The notes beneath the pieces were generated by a model that had not been told where the DNA came from, ran no database searches, and was given only the letters and a program-made list of their open reading frames with translations. From assembly GCA_016195085.1 (NCBI GenBank), contig JACQAG010000048.1, positions 62,001-126,000 of the forward strand: a stretch of DNA of 64,000 nucleotides, read 5' to 3'. Shown in pieces: positions 60,036 to 64,000 of this stretch; the first letter of the stretch is position 1, and the number at the start of each line of letters is the position of its first letter. This stretch comes from Pseudomonadota bacterium. Its GTDB lineage: Bacteria > Pseudomonadota > Alphaproteobacteria > SHVZ01. A program made the position numbers and the translations under genes.

Positions 60036-61391
60036 CTGTCAGACACTCCCAAGAGCGATGACAAGCCGACATCGCAGCTGAAGGAGATTTCTCCGGCCGA
60101 GCTCTCCAAGGTCATAAAGAAGCATCAGCTGTGGCGGCAGAGCCGGGCCGGCGGCGCACGCGCCGATCTCAAGATGTGCGACTTGAGCCAGCAAATGCTG
60201 GCGACGGTCGACCTCTCGCAAGCGGAGCTCACCGGTGCCAGGCTCGCCGGCTCCGATCTGAGCAGCGCCAAGCTTGTGGCCGCCATCCTCTTCGGCGCCG
60301 ACTTCAGCAAGGCGCAACTCGTCGGCGCCGACCTGTCGCGCGCCGACCTTAGGGGCTCCATCATGCGCGGCGCCGATCTGACGAATGCGGTGATCATCGA
60401 TGCGGATCTCCGCGACGGCATCTTGTACCGCGCTGCCCGCGACGGCGGCTTCACCGTCATGAACAACGAGGCGGCGGCAACCGAGAGGGGCACCGCGGTG
60501 GTCAAGAACGCCAACCTCACCCAGTCGAAGCTGTCGAGCTCCTTCGTCAACCAAACGGACTTCACCGATGCCGTTCTCAAGAACGTGAAGCTGGTCCGCG
60601 CCAATCTCAGCAATGCGAATTTCACGGGGAGCAATCTGGAGGGCGCCGACCTCCGCGATGCCAACCTGTCGGGCGCGGTGCTCCACGGCGCCATCCTCAG
60701 CGCCTGCCTCTTGAACGGCGCCAACCTCAAGGGTGCCGATCTCGGCGGCGCTGTCATCGATGCCGCCGACCTGTCGAGGGTTTTGCAGGCTGGAGCCAAG
60801 GTGCCGCGCACCATCGCGTCCCTGGGCGCGCCGCTGCACGAGCTGTTGCGCGACCATTCCGAATGGCTCAAGAGCGGCGGCGCCCGGGGTAAGCGGCTTG
60901 ACCTCTCCCGGATGGATCTTCGCGCCCAGGATCTCGCCCAGTTCGACCTGTCGGCGTGCGATCTGAGCTACGCTACCTTGACCGACGCCAAGCTCGCCAG
61001 CTGCACCTTGGTCATGGCCAACTTCAGCTTCTGCGATCTGCGCAACGCCGATCTGAGCTTCGCCGACCTGCGCGGCGCCACTCTGTCGCGCGCCAACTTT
61101 TCCGGTGCCCAGCTGGTGAAGGCGCGCCTGGATGTGCTCATTGTCTCCTCGAAGGGCACGCAACAATTTCCGACCAAGGCCGAGAGCGCCAAGTTCGACC
61201 GAGCCAATCTCATCGGCGCGGTCCTGGCCGGTGCCCAGCTCGCCTCCGCCAGCTTCACCGGCGCCATTCTGACCGACGCCGACATCAGGCGGGCCGACCT
61301 TCATGATGCGGTCTTCACCAATGCCGAAATCGCCGGAGCCAAGTTCGAGGGCGCCAACCTCCAAGGCGTGATCGACCTCTGGATGGATTAG
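60036..61391 (+). CDS. Pentapeptide-repeat protein, probable CTG start
   Basis: 451-residue protein dominated by pentapeptide repeats (A(D/N)LXX). A leader SDTPKSDDKPTSQLKEIS and helix LSKVIKKHQLWRQSRAGGAR precede two repeat blocks, roughly residues 46-245 (DLSSAKLVAAILFGADFSKA, ANLSNANFTGSNLEGADLRD) and 290-445 (ADLSFADLRGATLSRANFSG), separated by a linker. The repeats form a right-handed beta-helix used for protein or DNA-mimic contacts. An ATG at 60174 is possible but would delete the conserved leader; GGAGGT before CTG 60036 favours the longer form. It stands alone, convergent with the transporter operon. Confidence 0.82.
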   Translation: MSDTPKSDDKPTSQLKEISPAELSKVIKKHQLWRQSRAGGARADLKMCDLSQQMLATVDLSQAELTGARLAGSDLSSAKLVAAILFGADFSKAQLVGADLSRADLRGSIMRGADLTNAVIIDADLRDGILYRAARDGGFTVMNNEAAATERGTAVVKNANLTQSKLSSSFVNQTDFTDAVLKNVKLVRANLSNANFTGSNLEGADLRDANLSGAVLHGAILSACLLNGANLKGADLGGAVIDAADLSRVLQAGAKVPRTIASLGAPLHELLRDHSEWLKSGGARGKRLDLSRMDLRAQDLAQFDLSACDLSYATLTDAKLASCTLVMANFSFCDLRNADLSFADLRGATLSRANFSGAQLVKARLDVLIVSSKGTQQFPTKAESAKFDRANLIGAVLAGAQLASASFTGAILTDADIRRADLHDAVFTNAEIAGAKFEGANLQGVIDLWMD

Positions 61392-61402
61392 CGAGATCGG
61401 GC

Positions 61403-62239
61403 TTAGTTCTCCCGCTTCACCGCGCTTTCGTGCCAGGAGCGGAGCGCCAGGTGCGTGATGAGGGTGAAGACGAGGAAGATGACGATGCCCGACGCGGAGA
61501 TCAGCACCAGCGAGGCGAACATGCGGGGGATCTCGAGCCGGTAGCCCGCCTCCAGGATGCGGAAGGCGAGGCCCGAGCCCTCGCCGGCGCTGCCGGCCAC
61601 GAACTCGGCGACGATGGCGCCGATCAGCGCCAAGCCGCCGGAGATGCGCAGCCCGCCCAGGAAATACGGCAAGGCCGTCGGCAGCCGGAGGTGCCACAGC
61701 ACCTGCAGCCGCGATGCGCCGTAGAGCTGCATCAGGTTCAAGAGATTGTGGTCGGCGGAATTGAGGCCGATGGTGGTGTTGGAAAGGATCGGGAAGAAGG
61801 CGACGATCCAGGCGCAGATGAGGAGGGCCACGGTCAGGTTGGGCACATAGATGATGATCAAGGGCGCGATCGCCACGATCGGCGTCACCTGCAGGATCAC
61901 CGCATAAGGAAAGAGGCTGAGCTCGACCCAGCGGGAGCTGGCGAACAACACCGCCAAGCTCACCCCACCCACGACCGCCACCGTCAGCGCCAGGAAGGTT
62001 ACCCTCAGCGTGTTCACCAGCGCCGGGAAAAGGATGTGCCAATCCTTCACCATGGAGCGGGCGATGTCGCTCGGCGCCGGCAGGATGTACCAGGGAATCT
62101 CCCAGATCCGGCACATCGCCTCCCAGCCGGCGACCATGAGCACCCCGATGGCGATCGGCGCCAGCACCCGCGCCATCGATCCGGAGGCAAGGCCGGGCAC
62201 AAGGCGCTGGCGATCGCCATTGGCACGTTCCGAAGCCAT
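61403..62239 (-). CDS. ABC transporter permease (SsuC/TauC type)
   Basis: 278-residue inner-membrane permease of the nitrate/sulfonate/taurine class with six helices. Typical segments are PSDIARSMVKDWHILFPALV, NTLRVTFLALTVAVVGGVSL and the docking loop NLMQLYGASRLQVLWHLRLP. The ATG at 62239 (MASERANGDR) is eight bases after the ATPase stop, preceded by GAGGGGAGG. It forms an operon with the ATPase and the binding protein upstream. The family also imports pyrimidine precursors and other aromatics, so the cargo is open. Confidence 0.9.
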   Translation of the reverse strand: MASERANGDRQRLVPGLASGSMARVLAPIAIGVLMVAGWEAMCRIWEIPWYILPAPSDIARSMVKDWHILFPALVNTLRVTFLALTVAVVGGVSLAVLFASSRWVELSLFPYAVILQVTPIVAIAPLIIIYVPNLTVALLICAWIVAFFPILSNTTIGLNSADHNLLNLMQLYGASRLQVLWHLRLPTALPYFLGGLRISGGLALIGAIVAEFVAGSAGEGSGLAFRILEAGYRLEIPRMFASLVLISASGIVIFLVFTLITHLALRSWHESAVKREN

Positions 62240-62247
62240 TCCTCCCC

Positions 62248-63057
62248 TCAGTCGGCGGTCATGGCGTCGTGCAGATGCTGCGACACCAGCCGGCAATAAT
62301 CGTTGTAGGTGCCGGACGTGCGGAGGCCTTCCGCACGCGGATAGGGAATCTCGATGTCGAGGTCGGCGATGATCCGCCCCGGGCGCTTGGTCATGACGGC
62401 GATGCGGCTCGACAGGTAGACGGATTCATAGACGCTGTGGGTAACGAAAACGACGGTCCAGCCCTGGCGTTGCCAAAGCGCCAAGAGATCGTCGTTGAGA
62501 CGGAAGCGGGTGATCTCGTCGAGCGCGGCGAAAGGCTCGTCCATCAACAGGACACGGGGCCGCGTCACCACGGCACGGGCGATGGAAACGCGCATCTTCA
62601 TTCCGCCCGAGAGCTGGCGGGGATAGCGGTCGGCGAAGCCCTCCAGCCCCACCATGGCGAGCGCTTCGGCGACGCGATCCTCGGCTTCCGCACGGGAGAG
62701 GCGGGCGATCTTGAGCGGCAGCAGCACGTTTCCCGCGACCGTCGCCCAAGGCATGAGCGTCGGCTCCTGGAAGACGAAGCTGAGCCCATGGCTAGGACCG
62801 GCGGCCCCCGAGGTACCCGCCCCCGGCCAGACGATGGTGCCGCTGGTAGGCTCGCCCAGGCCGGCGATCATCCTCAGCACCGTGCTCTTGCCGCAGCCGG
62901 ACGGTCCCAGCACGGAGAGAAATTCGTTGCGGCCGATGGCCAGCGAGAAGTCGCGGACCGCAACGGTTCCCTCGGAAAACACCTTCCCGATCCGCTCGAG
63001 GCGAACCAGCTCCGCTTGGCCGGCAAGGCCCCGGCTCGCCTCCTCGTATGCGGTCAT
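62248..63057 (-). CDS. ABC transporter ATP-binding protein (SsuB/TauB type)
   Basis: 269-residue ATPase with Walker A GPSGCGKS (51-58), Q-loop SFVFQEPTLMPWATVAGNVL, signature LSGGMKMR, Walker B VLLMDEPFAALDE and switch His in FVTHSVYES. The SFVFQEPTLMPW box is characteristic of the SsuB/TauB/NrtD group. The C-terminal domain is short, without TOBE. The start is MTAYEEASRG at 63057. It stands between the binding-protein gene (stop at 63196) and the permease gene. Confidence 0.92.
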   Translation of the reverse strand: MTAYEEASRGLAGQAELVRLERIGKVFSEGTVAVRDFSLAIGRNEFLSVLGPSGCGKSTVLRMIAGLGEPTSGTIVWPGAGTSGAAGPSHGLSFVFQEPTLMPWATVAGNVLLPLKIARLSRAEAEDRVAEALAMVGLEGFADRYPRQLSGGMKMRVSIARAVVTRPRVLLMDEPFAALDEITRFRLNDDLLALWQRQGWTVVFVTHSVYESVYLSSRIAVMTKRPGRIIADLDIEIPYPRAEGLRTSGTYNDYCRLVSQHLHDAMTAD

Positions 63058-63195
63058 GCCGGGGGATCCATCCTCGCCGTCGCTTGGGGGTGGCAGGCGG
63101 AAGCGGACCCTCACCCGCTCGCGGGTTGCGCGGCGGGCGAAGGCTCATGGGCGGCGCGGCGGCGCTTCACGGTCGTCGCGCGATCTCGTCGGCGA

Positions 63196-64000
63196 CTACA
63201 GGCCGACTTTCTTGTTGACGAACTGCAGAGTGAATGCCTTCTGCCAATCCATGGTGGCGGGGTAGACCCCGAACGCCACCGCATCCTCGAAGCTCTGTTT
63301 CCACCGCTGCGCGGTCATGGCGCCGATGCCCAATGTCTTGGAGTCGCCGGAATCGACGATGCCGTACTTGATCATCGCCTGTCGCGAGAACTCGAGCTGA
63401 TCGTCAGCCATCTCCGGGTTGTCCTTCTTGATGAGGTCGTTTCCGGGCTTGGGATTGCCGAAGAGGTAGTCCTTCCAGCCGAGGATGCTGGCATCGACGA
63501 AGCGCTGCACCAGGTCCGGCTTCTCGGTGACCAGCTTGAGGCTGGTCTCGATCGTGGTCGAGTAGGTGGCATAGCCATAGTCGGCGAGCAGGTGGACCAC
63601 CGGCTGCACGCCCGCCTTCATCACCGCGAAGGGCTCGCTGGTGGCGTAGCCCTGCATGCTGAGGCTCTTGTCGGCGAGGAAGGGCTGCGGGTTGAAATTG
63701 TAGGGCAGCACCATGTCGTCGGTGAAGCCGAAGCGCTTCTTGAGATAGGGGTAGTAGGTCTGCAAGCCGGACTTGCCGACGAGGATCTTCTTACCCTTGA
63801 GCGCCGGCAGCGTGTCGTTGCCTTGGCCCGGGTGGGAGATGATCACCTGCGGGTCCTTCTGGAATATGGACGCGACCGCGAGGAACGGCAGGCTCTTCTC
63901 GGCGAAGGCGAAGGCCTCGTCGTTGTTGCCGCCCATGGTGAAGTCGATGCGCCCGGCCGCCAGCAGGAGCGTGTTGTCGACATTGGGTCCGCCCTGGCGG
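63196..64000 (-). CDS. ABC transporter binding protein (SsuA/NMT1 type), 5' part missing
   Basis: C-terminal 268 codons of a periplasmic binding protein; the start lies beyond the right edge. The NMT1/THI5-like pattern is clear: GRIDFTMGGNNDEAFAFAEK, KGKKILVGKSGLQTYYPYLK, GYATSEPFAVMKAGVQPVVH and TLGIGAMTAQRWKQSFEDAV. It reads into the SsuB- and SsuC-like genes 138 and 956 bp further left. The ligand class is sulfonate, nitrate, taurine or a thiamin/pyrimidine precursor; nothing in the fragment decides between them. Confidence 0.88.
   Translation of the reverse strand, partial: RQGGPNVDNTLLLAAGRIDFTMGGNNDEAFAFAEKSLPFLAVASIFQKDPQVIISHPGQGNDTLPALKGKKILVGKSGLQTYYPYLKKRFGFTDDMVLPYNFNPQPFLADKSLSMQGYATSEPFAVMKAGVQPVVHLLADYGYATYSTTIETSLKLVTEKPDLVQRFVDASILGWKDYLFGNPKPGNDLIKKDNPEMADDQLEFSRQAMIKYGIVDSGDSKTLGIGAMTAQRWKQSFEDAVAFGVYPATMDWQKAFTLQFVNKKVGL

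Overview
The window is GC-rich, densely packed bacterial chromosome, most consistent with an environmental alphaproteobacterium (possibly Rhodospirillales or Rhizobiales-like). Pointers are the many periplasmic-binding ABC importers, a DUF1127 protein, a zinc-free L36 ribosomal protein, GcvA-type LysR regulators, an sRNA candidate carrying the alphaproteobacterial MmgR/suhB signature, and families of G/C-rich intergenic palindromes. This placement is inference. I see no insertion sequence, prophage, CRISPR array or rRNA operon.

Layout. 1-6.1 kb: a Fbp-type ABC importer (binding protein divergent from permease and ATPase) whose operon continues into a Rieske oxygenase and a truncated aldo/keto reductase, so uptake appears coupled to oxidation. 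6.1-12.9 kb: an oxidative/oxyanion stress block with an SOD-rhodanese fusion, a divergent LysR regulator, and an operon ChrA / LMW-phosphatase-like protein / ChrA / exported SOD / secreted lectin-fold protein. 13.3-14.6 kb: an OxlT-like MFS antiporter. 14.8-23.4 kb: a sugar-type regulon (oxidoreductase, amidohydrolase, ABC ATPase, two damaged permeases, LysR regulator, binding protein, racemase-like enzyme). The two divergent promoter regions of this block share one 18-bp operator-like element. One permease carries an in-frame amber codon and the other a frameshift. 23.4-32 kb: a serine hydrolase, MFS and LysE exporters, a two-subunit molybdenum hydroxylase, a hot-dog dehydratase and a HEPN-like orphan. 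32.2 kb: the MmgR-like sRNA. 32.3-34.3 kb: N-formylglutamate amidohydrolase, tRNA-Val(GAC), signal peptidase I.

34.5-39 kb: a second sugar ABC importer without a local ATPase, followed by a DUF2252 kinase-fold protein. 39-43.4 kb: an orphan family-5 binding protein, a decayed GMC-oxidoreductase fragment, a uronate-dehydrogenase-like SDR, a PCMT and a membrane Clp-fold protease. 43.5-44.3 kb: a BrnT-type toxin with an HTH antitoxin behind a tandem operator. 44.4-48.6 kb: rpmJ and the glcDEF glycolate oxidase genes. 48.8-52.2 kb: a ketopantoate-reductase-like protein, a second orphan family-5 binding protein and a GNAT protein. 52.3-55.3 kb: PAP2 phosphatase, GT39 and GT2, a probable lipid A/envelope glycan module. 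55.5-61.4 kb: a TPR protein, a dihydroorotase-like enzyme, a thiolase, an AcuI-type reductase and a pentapeptide-repeat protein that seems to start at CTG. 61.4-64 kb: an SsuABC/TauABC-like importer whose binding protein runs off the end.

The content is largely nutrient scavenging and catabolism. The observations most worth following are the shared operator pair with the two lesioned permeases, the chromate-transporter/SOD block, the sRNA and the CTG start. All functional calls rest on reading motifs and families by eye; no database search was run.
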